Source: JABSSA01 sp039984715 (GTDB taxonomy: Bacteria; Pseudomonadota; Alphaproteobacteria; Rhodobacterales; Rhodobacteraceae). Taken from it: a DNA stretch of 64,000 bases. The first letter of the stretch is position 1. Each line of letters begins with the position of its first letter. The position numbers and the translations under genes are program-made. The DNA is taken from positions 1 to 64,000 of the forward strand of contig JBDWUA010000014.1 in the NCBI GenBank assembly GCA_039984715.1, in the 5' to 3' direction. This document shows positions 36,701 through 45,433 of this stretch, piece after piece. A model generated the notes under the pieces. That model was not told the DNA's origin, did not search any database, and saw nothing but the letters and a program-made list of their open reading frames with translations.

Positions 36701-37477
36701 ATGGAACTGAAAGATAAAATTGTTGTTGTCACCGGTGCGGCCCGTGGAATTGGTCAAGCTTTGGCCATCGCTTTCGCCAATGAAGGCGCGAAATCTGTCA
36801 TCTGTGCGGATATCGATCTGGACGCGGTCAAGGAAACCGCATCAAGGATTGGCGGCATTGCGGTTAAGACGGATGTGTCAAAAGAGACCGACATTCAGCG
36901 CTTGATCGAAGACACGGAACGTGATGTTGGCCCAATCGATATGTTTGTGTCGAATGCGGGCATTGCGATACCGGGTGGTGTTGAAACGGGCAATGACGAC
37001 TGGCAGCGGATTTGGGACATTAATGTCATGTCACAAGTGTGGGCCGCGCGGCATATGGTGCCAAGAATGGCCGCACGAGGTGGCGGGTATTTGTTGAACA
37101 CGGCGTCTGCTGCGGGATTGCTTAATCAGGTGGGATCAGCGCCTTATGGCGTGACCAAGCATGCCTCTGTTGGATTGTCGGAATGGCTGGCCATGAGCCA
37201 CGCAGATGACGGAATAAAGGTGTCTGTCTTGTGCCCTCAAGCCGTGCGCACCGACATGACCAAAGGCCAAGAAGACCACGTGGCAGCCTTAGACGGGATG
37301 TTAGAACCAGAAGACGCCGCGCGTGCCTGCGTTGAAACCATCCGGGCCGAGACTTTTCTTGTTCTGCCGCATCCAAAAGTGCTGGATTACATGCGCATGA
37401 AAACAGCAGATTATGATCGCTGGATTGGTGGCATGACCAAATTACATCGCCAATTCGGCGATTGGTCCAAGGAATGA
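36701..37477 (+). CDS. SDR-family oxidoreductase
   Basis: The 258-aa classical short-chain dehydrogenase has the cofactor motif TGAARGIGQA (about 10-19), VSNAG, and the catalytic YGVTKHA (Tyr and Lys four apart, about 147 and 151). Asp after the second strand (ADIDLD) suggests NAD(H) preference. The substrate is unknown; a hydroxyacyl-CoA or alcohol fits the operon with the acyl-CoA synthetase, 9 bases upstream. It meets the thioesterase gene tail to tail with no gap. Confidence 0.88.
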   Translation: MELKDKIVVVTGAARGIGQALAIAFANEGAKSVICADIDLDAVKETASRIGGIAVKTDVSKETDIQRLIEDTERDVGPIDMFVSNAGIAIPGGVETGNDDWQRIWDINVMSQVWAARHMVPRMAARGGGYLLNTASAAGLLNQVGSAPYGVTKHASVGLSEWLAMSHADDGIKVSVLCPQAVRTDMTKGQEDHVAALDGMLEPEDAARACVETIRAETFLVLPHPKVLDYMRMKTADYDRWIGGMTKLHRQFGDWSKE

Positions 37478-38344
37478 CTAGCTGGGCTTGATGGGGCGGA
37501 TCAGCCCTTCTTGGGCGACACTCGCGACCAACTGCCCTGCCCGGTCGTAAATCATCCCGCGATTGAACCCGCGTGCGCCGCCGGTCCACGGGCTGTCCAT
37601 CGTGTACAGGTGCCAGTCGTGAAATGACGTCTGTTGATGAAACCACATTGCGTGATCCAAACTGGCGGCCATTGCGTTTCCAGTGAACCAGGTCAGCCCA
37701 TGCGGGCGCAGACCAGACCCCAATAGGTCCATGTCAGACGCATAGGCCAGCAAACAATGCTGCATCCGGATATCGCAGCCTTCGGCGGCAGCCATGCGGA
37801 ACCACAAATGGTGTTTGTCGGATTCCGGTTCAGGGTTGAACATATCACGCGGGGCAACCGCCCTAATTTCAATTGGGCGCGGGCGCAGAAATTCTTCCTG
37901 CCACTTCTCCGGAATGTTGCCGACAACCTTTTTGCGTAACTCCAGACGGCTTTCGAGGTTTTCGGGCACTTCAACGTCTGGTGCCTCGTGCTGGTGGTGC
38001 CAGCCGTCCTCAGACACATGAAAGGAACAGGTCATGTTGAGGATCTGCTTGCCATGCTGGATGGCCACAACGCGCCGCGTCGTGAAACTGCCCCCGTCAC
38101 GGGACCGGTCGATTTGGTAAATGACAGGAACTTCGGGGTCGCCGGGTCGAATGAAATAGGCGTGCAATGAATGGCACAGACGATCAACGACAGTCGCATA
38201 TGCGCTGGCTAAGGCCTGACCAATAACCTGCCCGCCAAAGATTCGCATGGGGGTTTCGCCGCCCGCCCCCGTGCCGCGAAACAGATCAACCTCAAGCTGT
38301 TCGGGGCGCAACAGGTTCAGCAAGGTTTCGTGTTCGGCGCTCAT
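37478..38344 (-). CDS. Acyl-CoA thioesterase II (TesB-like)
   Basis: The ATG at 38344 (288 aa) overlaps the stop of the upstream gene by 4 bases; the longer frame to 38455 lies within that gene. The double-hotdog TesB fold is shown by FGGQVIGQALASA with SLHAYFIRPGD in the N-terminal half. In the C-terminal half ASDMDLLGS supplies the conserved Asp and LDHAMWFHQ the end of the substrate pocket. It hydrolyses acyl-CoA to free acid and CoA, perhaps recovering CoA in the catabolic region. Confidence 0.9.
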   Translation of the reverse strand: MSAEHETLLNLLRPEQLEVDLFRGTGAGGETPMRIFGGQVIGQALASAYATVVDRLCHSLHAYFIRPGDPEVPVIYQIDRSRDGGSFTTRRVVAIQHGKQILNMTCSFHVSEDGWHHQHEAPDVEVPENLESRLELRKKVVGNIPEKWQEEFLRPRPIEIRAVAPRDMFNPEPESDKHHLWFRMAAAEGCDIRMQHCLLAYASDMDLLGSGLRPHGLTWFTGNAMAASLDHAMWFHQQTSFHDWHLYTMDSPWTGGARGFNRGMIYDRAGQLVASVAQEGLIRPIKPS

Positions 38345-39552
38345 GCCAATGCACCGTGCACAAGGGCTTTCAACTGCGGACGTGCAGGGTAAGTGGAGCT
38401 TGGGGACAGTTGGGTTAAAAACACGACGCTGAAGCCGCGTACGCGGTCGATCCAAAAGAACGTTGATGCCATACCGCCCCAGCTGAAATCACCGATATTG
38501 CCGGGTGTGCGGCTGCGTGCCGCGTCCAAGACGACCGCGCCGCCAATTCCAAAGCCCATGCCTTCCATGGGCTGTTCTGCGAAACTCGATGGTCCCATCG
38601 ATGCGATGTCCCCAGCCAAATGGTTTTGCATCATGAAATCCAGCGTCGCGGGCGAAATCAATCGTGTCCCGTCCGCCGCTTGCCCGCTGTGCAGACATTC
38701 CGCAAAGGCCATGAAATCATCCAAGGTTCCAACCAAGCCACCGCCGCCAGAGAACAAAGTCGTGCGGCGCAATTGCGAACCTTCCGCATCATCCGCCAAC
38801 CGCAGTGGATCGCCGCCTGTTGATGATGCGTTCAAATCCATCGCATTGCCTGCAAGTGGCGTATAAAGATTTGCAAATCGATCCAGCGATGCATCCGGAA
38901 TGGCAAAGCCCGTGTCGCGCATCCCCAGCGGGTCAAATATCCGTTCCTGAAAGACGCGGTCCAGACTTTGCCCTGTGATCACTTCGATCACGCGCCCGAT
39001 GACATCAATACCAAGCGAATATTCCCACCGGCTGCCGGGCTGAAACGCCAAGGGAAGGCTGGACAATTGCACACTCATGTCCGCCAAGGTTCCCTGCACC
39101 GGCGCGAAAAATATCTTTTGTTCATCAAGAGCTTGCGGAACAAGGCCGGGGTTGAATGCATAGGAAATGCCAGACGTGTGGGTCAGCAATTGATGTAAGG
39201 TCGGCGTGGCACAGGGGGTCGTTTGATCCAAGCTGACTGCATCAGGGATCAACGCATGCGCATCCTTGAATTCAGGGACAAACGCATCAAGAGGCGCATC
39301 CAGATGAACCAATCCCTCTTCGACAAGCATCATCAAAACCATCGATGTGACAGGCTTGGTCATCGAATACAGGCGCACGATCGTGTCACGTTGAAATGGT
39401 GTGGACGCGGCCAGATTTCGCAATCCACTCGCCTTGTGGAATATTTCCGCGCGGTCTGATTGGATCAAGACGCTGCACCCGGCAAATTTCCGGTCTGCCA
39501 CATAAGCGTCCATCCAAGTTTCGATGCGGTTCAGGCGATTGTGATCAAACAT
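38341..39552 (-). CDS. Serine hydrolase, beta-lactamase class C/esterase family
   Basis: The 403-aa protein has the serine beta-lactamase-fold SxxK motif at Ser63-Met-Thr-Lys66 (LYSMTKPVTSMV) and a YSL-type second motif (WEYSLGIDVIG, about residue 172). No signal peptide is visible, so it is probably cytoplasmic. That favours an esterase or transesterase such as EstB or LovD relatives over an antibiotic-degrading enzyme. It is coupled to the thioesterase gene. It may release an ester- or lactone-bound acid for activation (inference). Confidence 0.85.
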   Translation of the reverse strand: MFDHNRLNRIETWMDAYVADRKFAGCSVLIQSDRAEIFHKASGLRNLAASTPFQRDTIVRLYSMTKPVTSMVLMMLVEEGLVHLDAPLDAFVPEFKDAHALIPDAVSLDQTTPCATPTLHQLLTHTSGISYAFNPGLVPQALDEQKIFFAPVQGTLADMSVQLSSLPLAFQPGSRWEYSLGIDVIGRVIEVITGQSLDRVFQERIFDPLGMRDTGFAIPDASLDRFANLYTPLAGNAMDLNASSTGGDPLRLADDAEGSQLRRTTLFSGGGGLVGTLDDFMAFAECLHSGQAADGTRLISPATLDFMMQNHLAGDIASMGPSSFAEQPMEGMGFGIGGAVVLDAARSRTPGNIGDFSWGGMASTFFWIDRVRGFSVVFLTQLSPSSTYPARPQLKALVHGALA

Positions 39553-39673
39553 GGGGTGGGTCTTTCCTAGGATTGCGTGAATTGTGACGATCTGAGCGCG
39601 GGCTCACAAGTCAAAAGCGTTGACCACCTCGGACAGCCTGATACCTTTTGGACAAACCAACGGAGGTTTGGGT

Positions 39674-40282
39674 TTGCTTACATTACATTTCGCACCAAAT
39701 AGCCGCGCAGTTCGCGCCGTTTGGCTGCTGGAAGAGCTTGGGTTGAATTATCAGCTGGAACGCTATGCGTTAGGGGCGCCAGAAATGCGCAGTCCTGAAT
39801 TTCGAAAAATACATCCCATGGGCCGCGTTCCGGTTCTAGAGGATGGTGATGTTCGCCTGTTTGAAAGCGGCGCGATCATGGAATACCTGATCACGCGCCA
39901 TGGACAGGGACGATTGCGCCCGGCTGAGGATGACGTGAATTACCCGGCTTATCTGCAATGGCTGCACTATTCCGAAGGCATGATCATGCCGCCAATCAAC
40001 AGCTACATGGTCGAAACCTTTTTCCTACCACCAGAGCGCCAATCAGAAGTGCATGCGAAGCGCGCGAAAAAGTTGATGGGGCAAATGCTTGTGGCGGTGG
40101 ATGCCGGACTTGCTGGACAGGTCTATTTGGCCGGCGATTTTTCTGCTGCTGACATCATGACCGGTTCGGCGGTTCTTTCGGCGCAGCAAATTGGCGTAGA
40201 CATATCAGAACTGGGGGACTTGCAGGCGTATTGTGCGCGATTGCAAGCCCGCCCAGCATATCAGAAGGCATCAAACACATGA
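39674..40282 (+). CDS. Glutathione S-transferase
   Basis: I chose a TTG start at 39674 (202 aa) because GGAGG lies 7 bases upstream (39662-39666) and the product then begins directly with the thioredoxin-fold strand LTLHFAPNSRAVRAVWLL. An earlier TTG at 39620 adds 18 unmatched residues. The N-domain includes the cis-Pro region GRVPVLEDGDVRLFESGAI with the ES glutathione-binding pair. The C-domain is helical. It overlaps the next gene by 4 bases, so it is the first of a three-gene operon with an SDR and a DsbA-fold isomerase. Confidence 0.85.
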   Translation: MLTLHFAPNSRAVRAVWLLEELGLNYQLERYALGAPEMRSPEFRKIHPMGRVPVLEDGDVRLFESGAIMEYLITRHGQGRLRPAEDDVNYPAYLQWLHYSEGMIMPPINSYMVETFFLPPERQSEVHAKRAKKLMGQMLVAVDAGLAGQVYLAGDFSAADIMTGSAVLSAQQIGVDISELGDLQAYCARLQARPAYQKASNT

Positions 40283-40995
40283 GTCACATTCTAATCGTTG
40301 GGGCCGGTGATTACATCGGTTCCGCTGTTGCACGTCGATTTGCACAAGGTGGGTATCGTGTGTCGGTAGGGCGTCGTAATGGCGAAAAGCTTGAACCATT
40401 GACGTCCGAAATCACGGCCGCTGGTGGGCAGGCACACGGCTATAGCGTTGATGCCCGCGATGAAGACAGCATCAATGCGACCATGGCCGCCTGCGAAGCC
40501 ATCGAACCGCTTGATATTGTGCTGTTCAATGTGGGTGGAAATGTTCTGTTCCCCATTCGGGAAACGACATCACAGGTCTTTCGTAAAGTGTGGGAAATGG
40601 CGTGCTTTGGTGGCTTTCAAACCGGACGGGCCGCTGCCGAAGTGATGGTGCCGCGTGGCAAAGGGTGCATCTTTTTCACAGGTGCCACGGCTTCGATGCG
40701 GGGATCATCCGGTTTCTCGGCTTTTGCCAGTGCCAAAGCAGGTTTGCGAAATCTGGCCCAATCCATGGCGCGCGAATTGGGTCCCCAAGGGATCCATGTC
40801 GCCCATCTTGTGATTGATGCTGGCGTGGACACGGATTGGATACGTGAATTCATGGCACAGCGTGGCCGCATCTTGGAATCAGATGATTTGGTCAACCCGG
40901 CCTCAGTCGCAGAAGCGTATTGGGGATTGGCCAATCAAACGCCAGACGCGTGGACGTTTGAAATGGACTTGCGCCCAGACAGAGAGACGTGGTGA
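40279..40995 (+). CDS. Atypical SDR (SDR_c10-like), catalytic Tyr replaced
   Basis: The ATG at 40279 overlaps the GST stop and gives 238 aa. The cofactor motif is VGAGDYIGSAVA, an incomplete match to TGxxxGxG. At the active site the sequence is FSAFASAKAG, with Phe where the catalytic Tyr is expected and the Lys kept four residues later. This is the hallmark of the SDR_c10 subgroup, whose reaction is not established. It might bind but not reduce substrate. The stop overlaps the isomerase ATG. Confidence 0.82.
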   Translation: MSHILIVGAGDYIGSAVARRFAQGGYRVSVGRRNGEKLEPLTSEITAAGGQAHGYSVDARDEDSINATMAACEAIEPLDIVLFNVGGNVLFPIRETTSQVFRKVWEMACFGGFQTGRAAAEVMVPRGKGCIFFTGATASMRGSSGFSAFASAKAGLRNLAQSMARELGPQGIHVAHLVIDAGVDTDWIREFMAQRGRILESDDLVNPASVAEAYWGLANQTPDAWTFEMDLRPDRETW

Positions 40996-41603
40996 TGACA
41001 GATATTGAATTCCTATATGACTTTGGGTCACCGAACGCATATCTGGTTCATAAGATCCTGCCCGGCATCGCGAAAAACCACGAGGCGCGCGTAACCTATA
41101 GCCCCATCCTTTTGGGTGGGGTTTTTAAGGCGACCAACAATCAAGCGCCTCTTGCAGCGTTCGCCAATATCACCGGTAAGGTCGCTTATATCCGGCGTGA
41201 ATTTGCACGTTTTATTGAACGTCACGCGGTTCCATTTAAGTGGAATGACCATTTCCCTGTGAACACTCTGACGATGATGCGCGGTGCAGTGTTTGCGCAA
41301 GGTAAGGCGTGGGAACAGCAATATATCGATACGTGCTTTGATGCGATGTGGGTGCAGGGCGCGAATATGGCCGATCCGGATGTTGTCGTTTCGACATTGG
41401 ATGCCGCAGGGTTGCCCGGCGCAGACATTCTAAGCGCGACACAAATCCCCGATGTTAAAGGGCGTTTGGCCGCTGTTACGGATGACGCTATCGCGCGCAA
41501 AGTCTTTGGGGCACCGACTATGTTTGTTGGGAATGAGATGTTTTTTGGCAAGGACGCATTGAACGATTTGGCCTGGCGACTGGACCAAATCAACGCCGGG
41601 TAA
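40995..41603 (+). CDS. 2-hydroxychromene-2-carboxylate isomerase family (DsbA fold)
   Basis: The 202-aa protein starts with the family pattern IEFLYDFGSPNAYLV; a Ser near the N-terminus replaces the DsbA CxxC, as in kappa-class GST/HCCA isomerases. GAPTMFVGNEMFFGKD near the end gives the cis-Pro loop. Known members use glutathione to isomerise a naphthalene-pathway intermediate, but many roles are unknown. The neighbouring GST fits glutathione-dependent chemistry. Two GTGs lie just upstream of the chosen ATG. Confidence 0.85.
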   Translation: MTDIEFLYDFGSPNAYLVHKILPGIAKNHEARVTYSPILLGGVFKATNNQAPLAAFANITGKVAYIRREFARFIERHAVPFKWNDHFPVNTLTMMRGAVFAQGKAWEQQYIDTCFDAMWVQGANMADPDVVVSTLDAAGLPGADILSATQIPDVKGRLAAVTDDAIARKVFGAPTMFVGNEMFFGKDALNDLAWRLDQINAG

Positions 41604-41629
41604 TCAACCAACGCCAGTCGACGACGTTG

Positions 41630-42331
41630 TTAAACCTCAAGCCATTCCTTGCGGATGTCATCACGGTTTTTCAGCTCGGCAGGTGTGCCTTCAAACACCA
41701 TTTGACCGTGTCCCATAACATAGACCCGATCCGCGATATCCAGCGCGATCGCCAGTTTTTGTTCAACAAGCAGCGTCGCAATTCCACGTTTGGCAATTTC
41801 CTGCAAAAGTTTGGCAACACGTGTCACCATTTGCGGTGACAGCCCTTCGGTTGGTTCATCGATCATGACCAAATCGGGGTCGCCCATCAACGTGCGGCAC
41901 ATCGTCAGCATTTGTTGTTCGCCTCCTGACAAGACCGACGCTTCGACATCCGCGCGGCGTCCAAGGTTTTCGAACATCTCGAACATGTCCTGCATCGACC
42001 AACGTCCCGTCCCTTCTTTTTGGCCGGGTTTCAGGCCAAGGATCAAATTCTGACGTGTTGTCAGGCCGGGAAAGATGTCGCGATTTTCGGGAACATAACC
42101 AATGCCCAGATTGGCGATTTCATAGGCCTTTTTGCCCGCAATATTTTGGCCACGAAATTTGACGGTTCCTTGGGGTTCGACCTCGCCCATCACCGCTTTG
42201 CAGGTGGTGGATCGTCCGACCCCGTTGCGGCCCAGCAAGGCGACAATCTCGCCTTCGCCGATCTTCATATCCACGCCCTGAAGGATGTGGGATTTGCCGT
42301 AATACGCGTGCAGATCCAATACGTCGAGCAT
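41630..42331 (-). CDS. ABC transporter ATP-binding protein, LivF-like (second importer)
   Basis: The 233-aa ATPase has the Walker A region GRNGVGRST (about 34-42), where the usual invariant Lys is replaced by Arg, which is unusual. The signature is LSGGEQQMLTMCRTL and Walker B is LVMIDEPTEGLSP. The Lys-to-Arg change may lower ATP hydrolysis at this site, while the LivG partner keeps a normal P-loop. It overlaps the LivG-like gene and is the last gene of the second Liv cluster. Confidence 0.9.
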   Translation of the reverse strand: MLDVLDLHAYYGKSHILQGVDMKIGEGEIVALLGRNGVGRSTTCKAVMGEVEPQGTVKFRGQNIAGKKAYEIANLGIGYVPENRDIFPGLTTRQNLILGLKPGQKEGTGRWSMQDMFEMFENLGRRADVEASVLSGGEQQMLTMCRTLMGDPDLVMIDEPTEGLSPQMVTRVAKLLQEIAKRGIATLLVEQKLAIALDIADRVYVMGHGQMVFEGTPAELKNRDDIRKEWLEV

Positions 42332-43089
42332 CAGTGCTCTTCCTCCAAAGCAGCGCCAAGATAGGCTTCTTGAACTTTTGGGTTGGCCCGCACGTCCTCA
42401 GGGCTGCCCTTGGCGATGATTTCCCCGTACACCAAAACGCTGATCCGGTCGGCAAGGCCAAAGACCACGCCCATATCGTGTTCGACCATGATCAGGGTTT
42501 TGTTTTCGGTCACGCGTTTAATCAGATCAACGATATAATCGGTTTCGGAATGGCTCATGCCGGCTGTGGGTTCGTCCAACATGATAACGTTCGCCCCACC
42601 CGCAATCGTAATCCCGATCTCAAGCGCGCGTTGCTCGGCGTAACTTAGCACACCTGCAGGCAGGTCACGTCGAGACGTCAGGTTGATCATCTCAAGGATT
42701 TCATCCGCGCCGTCGGTCAAAGGTTGTTGTTTGCCCACCAAGTTCCAGAACGAATATTTGTACCCTTGCGCCCACAACAAAGCACAACGCACGTTTTCGA
42801 ACACGGTCATTTTGGGAAAAATGTTGGTGATTTGAAACGACCGGGACAAACCCAGCCGATTGATCTGGTAAGGCGCCATTCCGGCCAAGTTTTGCCCATG
42901 CAACGAAATGCGCCCCGATGTCTGCGGGAACCGTCCGGTGATCAGGTTGAATAGCGTTGATTTACCCGCGCCGTTTGGCCCGATAATCGCATGCCGCTCA
43001 CCTGCGGGGATATCAAGGGACACACCGCGAATGATCTCGGTTTTGCCAAAGCTTTTCTGAAGGTCGGCCAATTGAAGCGCGGATGTCAT
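42331..43089 (-). CDS. ABC transporter ATP-binding protein, LivG-like (second importer)
   Basis: The ATG at 43089 (252 aa) overlaps the LivM-like stop by 4 bases; the frame extension to 43125 is within that gene. Walker A is GPNGAGKST (about 37-45) and Walker B is NVIMLDEPTAGMS. The signature region reads LSYAEQRALEIG, as in many LivG proteins with a degenerate LSGGQ. With the LivF-like protein it forms the ATPase dimer. Confidence 0.92.
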   Translation of the reverse strand: MTSALQLADLQKSFGKTEIIRGVSLDIPAGERHAIIGPNGAGKSTLFNLITGRFPQTSGRISLHGQNLAGMAPYQINRLGLSRSFQITNIFPKMTVFENVRCALLWAQGYKYSFWNLVGKQQPLTDGADEILEMINLTSRRDLPAGVLSYAEQRALEIGITIAGGANVIMLDEPTAGMSHSETDYIVDLIKRVTENKTLIMVEHDMGVVFGLADRISVLVYGEIIAKGSPEDVRANPKVQEAYLGAALEEEH

Positions 43090-44396
43090 TGGCCTGCTCC
43101 ATCGGGTGTATTGGCGTCGTTCCACGCCTCAAGCATGGCTGGTGTTCCGGTGCGGCACAGCCAGATGCCAATCGTTGTCACGGCAATGGCAATGATCCAG
43201 GGCAAGATGCTGTGGCTGTTGAACGTGGTCCAATAGACCGTCATTTCTTCGTCACCGATGCTGGCATGGCGCCAGTGAAATATCATCTCGATCAAGGCCG
43301 CAGCACCAAGCAACCCGATCAGCCCCGGCAAAAGCGTTCGCATATAGGGAATGAACATGCGCTGCAGCTTTCCCAGTCGGAAAGCCGGAACATGCATCAT
43401 CAACAGCCCGGCCAAGCCGCCGGGGAAATACATAACGGTCGCCACGAACAGCAGGCCCGCATAAAACGCCCAAAGTTCGGTTTGCAGGCTGAGAACCGTT
43501 TGAACCAGCGTAAAGACGATGGCGCCAAGAATAGGCCCAAAGAAAAAGCCGGCGCCCCCCAAAAAGGTGATCAACAAGATCAGCCCGGATTGCGTAGTGT
43601 TCAGGTTTTCTTCGGTCACGATCTCATAGTTGATCGCAAACAATCCACCGGCGATGCCCGCGAAAAAGCCAGACGCGACAAAGCTGTAAAAGCGAACCCA
43701 ACGTGCAGAATACCCAAGAAACTCGGCGCGTTCAGGATTGTCGCGTACTGCATTTGCCATCCGTCCGATGGGAGTGCGTGAAAACAGATACATCAGGGCG
43801 GCGGATATGATCGTCCAGAATGCGATCAGATAATACACTTCGATCTGCTGCAGGAATTCGACACCAAAAAACGGCAAGCCATAGGTGCGGTCGCCCGATA
43901 CCCCTTCTTCGCCCCCGAAAAAGGCCACGATGATCACGGAACAGGCCGCGATCAATTCGCCCACCCCAAGTGAGATCATGGCAAAGACGGTGCCCGCCTT
44001 ACGGGTGGAAAAACTGCCCACGATTAGCGCCAGCCCCATGCCGAACAAACCGCCAAAAATGGGCAACACAGGCAGCGGCAAAATGCCAAAGAATGCATCC
44101 CAGTTCATGATGTGAACGCATAAGAAGCCGCCGACACCCATATAGACCGCGTGCCCAAAAGACAGCATACCGCCCTGCCCCAGCAACATATTGTAAGCCA
44201 GTGCGAAAATGATGGTGATCAGCATTTGGTTCATAATCGTCAGCCCCGAATTCGAGGTGAAGACATATGGTAAAACCAACAAGATCAACGCGCCGATGAT
44301 CCATGGGGTCAGCGACAAAGTCATGCTGCCCGCGCGCATACGTTGTTGCGCTTTGGCCTGGGCTTTGGTCGGGTCGGTCGAGGAATATTCGCTCAT
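43086..44396 (-). CDS. Branched-chain-type ABC permease, LivM-like (second importer)
   Basis: The 436-aa permease has about ten hydrophobic helices after a hydrophilic N-terminal stretch (about 1-28). The LivM coupling loop is MANAVRDNPERAEFLGYSA (about residue 215). A C-terminal extension of about 100 residues holds two more helices, longer than standard LivM. It overlaps LivH-like and LivG-like genes by 4 bases each. Confidence 0.92.
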   Translation of the reverse strand: MSEYSSTDPTKAQAKAQQRMRAGSMTLSLTPWIIGALILLVLPYVFTSNSGLTIMNQMLITIIFALAYNMLLGQGGMLSFGHAVYMGVGGFLCVHIMNWDAFFGILPLPVLPIFGGLFGMGLALIVGSFSTRKAGTVFAMISLGVGELIAACSVIIVAFFGGEEGVSGDRTYGLPFFGVEFLQQIEVYYLIAFWTIISAALMYLFSRTPIGRMANAVRDNPERAEFLGYSARWVRFYSFVASGFFAGIAGGLFAINYEIVTEENLNTTQSGLILLITFLGGAGFFFGPILGAIVFTLVQTVLSLQTELWAFYAGLLFVATVMYFPGGLAGLLMMHVPAFRLGKLQRMFIPYMRTLLPGLIGLLGAAALIEMIFHWRHASIGDEEMTVYWTTFNSHSILPWIIAIAVTTIGIWLCRTGTPAMLEAWNDANTPDGAGQ

Positions 44397-45349
44397 GCGT
44401 CACGCTTTCCGAATAGTCCATAGGGGCGGAATATCAGGATCAGAACCATTAGGACGTACGGCAGGATATCCGCGATTTGTGGTGATGTGATTGTCCACAA
44501 GTCCCGCCAACCGCTGTCCCAGATTGGGTCCGGTTTTTCAAAGCCAAGAGTTGTCAGCAGGTCTTCCATGCGCAGATTGTAAGACTTTGAAAATGTGGTG
44601 ATCCAACCGATCAAAAGCGATGCAACAAGCGCACCCCACAATGATCCCAATCCGCCAATCACAATCGTCACAAAGACAATTGACCCAAGGACAAAGGCCA
44701 TTCCGGGGAACGTGCCAAGGACCGGCCCGGCAATAACCCCGGCCACCCCGGCCAAAGCCGTGCCAACGCCGAAGACGCCCATAAAGATCAACGGCACGTT
44801 ATGCCCCAGCGCCTCGACCGTTTTGGGATAGCTGAGGGCCGCTTGAATGATCATGCCGACGCGTGTCTTGGTCAGCACCCACAGCAATCCGATAAAGATC
44901 GCGACCGAGATGAAGATCATGAAAACCTTGTAGGCTGGTATCGCATTGCCCGCGATGGAAAACGCCGTAAATTGCAGGATTTCGGGCGTAAAATAGGCCA
45001 TCTGGCTTTTACCCCAGATGAATTGAACCAATTCTTCGATCAGCAGCGCCAGACCGAAAGTAAAGATCAGCTCGGGCACATGGCCATGCTGGTGGACGCG
45101 ACGCAGGCCGTATCGTTCCACCAATGCGCCCATGACACCCACAATAGGCGGTGCGAGCAATAGACCGACCCAGAATCCCAGATACAAGCTGATCTGATAG
45201 GCAAAATAAGCGCCCAGCATATAGAAACTGGCATGCGCGAAATTCAAAACACCCATCATCGAAAAGATCAGTGTCAGTCCAGCCGATAGCATGAACAAAA
45301 GCAGGCCCGTAACGAGGCCGTCAATCAGGTTGACGAGGATCAGGTCCAT
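44393..45349 (-). CDS. Branched-chain-type ABC permease, LivH-like (second importer)
   Basis: The 318-aa membrane protein has about eight helices, the MMGVLNFAHASFYMLGAYFA segment typical of LivH near residues 31-50, and the coupling loop IQAALSYPKTVEALGHNV. It follows the binding-protein gene after an 84-base gap with a stem-loop. Together with the LivM-like protein it forms the channel. Confidence 0.92.
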   Translation of the reverse strand: MDLILVNLIDGLVTGLLLFMLSAGLTLIFSMMGVLNFAHASFYMLGAYFAYQISLYLGFWVGLLLAPPIVGVMGALVERYGLRRVHQHGHVPELIFTFGLALLIEELVQFIWGKSQMAYFTPEILQFTAFSIAGNAIPAYKVFMIFISVAIFIGLLWVLTKTRVGMIIQAALSYPKTVEALGHNVPLIFMGVFGVGTALAGVAGVIAGPVLGTFPGMAFVLGSIVFVTIVIGGLGSLWGALVASLLIGWITTFSKSYNLRMEDLLTTLGFEKPDPIWDSGWRDLWTITSPQIADILPYVLMVLILIFRPYGLFGKRDA

Positions 45350-45386
45350 GCGCGCATCCCTGTAAAATCAATGAAGTGAGAAGCAG

Positions 45387-45419
45387 ACAGGCAGCGCGTT
45401 TGGTTAGTGCGCTGCCTGT
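45387..45419 (-). terminator. Stem-loop between binding protein and LivH-like gene
   Basis: A perfect 11-bp stem (ACAGGCAGCGC 45387-45397, GCGCTGCCTGT 45409-45419) lies just after the binding-protein gene. There is no long T run, so partial termination or mRNA protection is more likely than a full stop. The first Liv operon has an equivalent hairpin. Confidence 0.75.
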
Positions 45420-45433
45420 TAAAAGAGCTTGGT

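Noticed and set aside
38341..39552. Antibiotic-resistance beta-lactamase
   Set aside because: SxxK is present but there is no signal peptide, and the gene is coupled to a thioesterase, so an intracellular esterase is more likely.
43083..43781. 232-aa open frame on plus
   Set aside because: It is the antisense shadow of the LivM-like gene; composition is that of a reversed membrane protein.
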